A DNA stretch of 64,000 nucleotides from an uncultured Pelagibacteraceae bacterium. Its GTDB lineage: Bacteria > Pseudomonadota > Alphaproteobacteria > Pelagibacterales > Pelagibacteraceae. The stretch spans positions 62,001 to 126,000 of the forward strand of contig CACOPK010000001.1 in NCBI GenBank assembly GCA_902629075.1. The letters are read 5' to 3'. The position numbers and the translations under genes are program-made. Positions 63,300 through 64,000 of this stretch are shown piece after piece (the first letter of the stretch is position 1; the number at the start of each line of letters is the position of its first letter). The notes beneath the pieces were generated by a model. The model did not search any database and was not told the DNA's origin. It was given only the letters and a program-made list of their open reading frames with translations.

Positions 63300-64000
63300 A
63301 AAAATAAGATCTTTAATTTTTAAATTTGATCCTGAGACAGCACATGATTTAGCAATTAAGGCACTTAAAACTAATATAGTGCCAGTAAAACCAAAAATAT
63401 ATAATTCTTTAAAAGTAAAATTTTTAGACAAAGAAATACCAAACCCAATAGGCATAGCTGCTGGTTTTGATAAAAACGCAGAAGTATATAATCCATTATT
63501 TAAACTAGGATTTGGATTTGTTGAAGTTGGAACAATTACCCCAGAACCTCAATATGGAAACCAAAAACCAAGGGTGTTTAGACTTGAGGAAGATGAAGCG
63601 TTAATTAATCGACTTGGTTTTAATAACGTAGGATCAGAAAATGCGGCTATAAATATTAAAAATAATAGGCCAATAGGATTGCTAGGAATTAATATTGGTC
63701 CTAATAAAGACACAAAAAATAGAATAGATGACTACTTAAAATCATTTAGAGTTTTAAATAATTTAGGTAGTTATGTGACTATTAATATATCCTCTCCTAA
63801 CACAGAAAATTTAAGGAGTTTTCATAATCCAGAGGAGCTAGAAGAATTATTAAATTTATTAAACGAGGAAAAAAATAAAATCAGCTCTCAAACAAATATT
63901 GCTGTTAAAATATCTCCAGATATTAAAAATAGTGATTTAGATATTATTGGAAATATCCTTCTAAAAAATAAAGTAAAACTTGTAATCATTTCAAATACTT
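63292..64000 (+). CDS. pyrD: Dihydroorotate dehydrogenase, quinone type (5' part only)
   Basis: The frame begins at an ATG inside the lysS end (MFEKIRSLIFKFDPETAHDL) and is open to the window edge, giving about 236 residues. NPIGIAAGFDKNAEV, GFVEVGTITPEPQYGN, RLGFNNVG and the active-site Ser in INISSPNTENLR identify a class 2 (membrane-associated, quinone-using) PyrD. The C-terminal third is outside the window. Confidence 0.95.
   Translation, partial: MFEKIRSLIFKFDPETAHDLAIKALKTNIVPVKPKIYNSLKVKFLDKEIPNPIGIAAGFDKNAEVYNPLFKLGFGFVEVGTITPEPQYGNQKPRVFRLEEDEALINRLGFNNVGSENAAINIKNNRPIGLLGINIGPNKDTKNRIDDYLKSFRVLNNLGSYVTINISSPNTENLRSFHNPEELEELLNLLNEEKNKISSQTNIAVKISPDIKNSDLDIIGNILLKNKVKLVIISNT

Overview
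The window is a compact, AT-rich piece of an alphaproteobacterial genome that fits the marine SAR11 clade ('Candidatus Pelagibacter' or a close relative). The reasons are the low G+C, near-absent intergenic DNA, a DMSP demethylase (dmdA) directly after an acyl-CoA dehydrogenase and acyl-CoA ligase, a class I lysyl-tRNA synthetase, a structured leader before ffh and a SAM-II-type riboswitch before metX. No IS elements, phage genes, CRISPR arrays, rRNA or tRNA genes were seen.

Layout. 1-4.8 kb: a TakP-like TRAP transporter (binding protein, terminator hairpin, small and large permeases), then an amidase and a 58-residue membrane protein. 4.8-7.1 kb: a DMT exporter, a membrane-anchored alpha/beta hydrolase and a secreted hypothetical protein. 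7.1-12.1 kb: dapF-ftsY diverge from ffh-rpsP-trmD-rplS, so both SRP GTPases are present. 12.1-15.2 kb: leuCDB. 15.2-19.7 kb: a dmdC-like gene, a dmdB-like gene and dmdA (DMSP demethylation). 19.7-34.1 kb: asd, then sdhCDAB, mmsA, mdh, sucCD, sucAB and lpd, which encode the oxidative TCA steps from 2-oxoglutarate to oxaloacetate apart from fumarase.

34.2-40.0 kb is the accessory-looking part. It holds a small membrane protein, a 41-codon secreted Cys/Tyr-rich peptide on the minus strand, and a tightly packed five-gene operon: a possible DNA-binding protein, a PrsW-type membrane protease, a secreted hypothetical and two tandem pentameric ligand-gated ion channel (pLGIC) homologues, each with a PDZ-like N-terminal module. 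A 47-residue membrane protein follows. This is the best candidate for an undescribed system.

40.1-46.9 kb: priA and the F1 ATP synthase operon atpHAGDC. 46.9-53.4 kb (minus strand): a long operon, rplU-rpmA-obg-proB-proA-nadD-rsfS-ctpA-rppH. 53.5-55.9 kb (minus): gloB, metW and metX, with a sigma70-like promoter and a SAM-II-type riboswitch before metX. 56.1-58.1 kb: hisC-like and tyrA-like genes. 58.1-61.6 kb (minus): trkH, an AmpG-like permease and an NlpC/P60 peptidase with SH3-like repeats. 61.7 kb to the end: lysS (class I) and the start of pyrD, cut by the window edge.

Other points: both transmembrane subunits of succinate dehydrogenase seem to lack the usual heme-b histidines, three convergent gene pairs overlap at their stop codons, and S16 and L19 carry long charged C-terminal tails.
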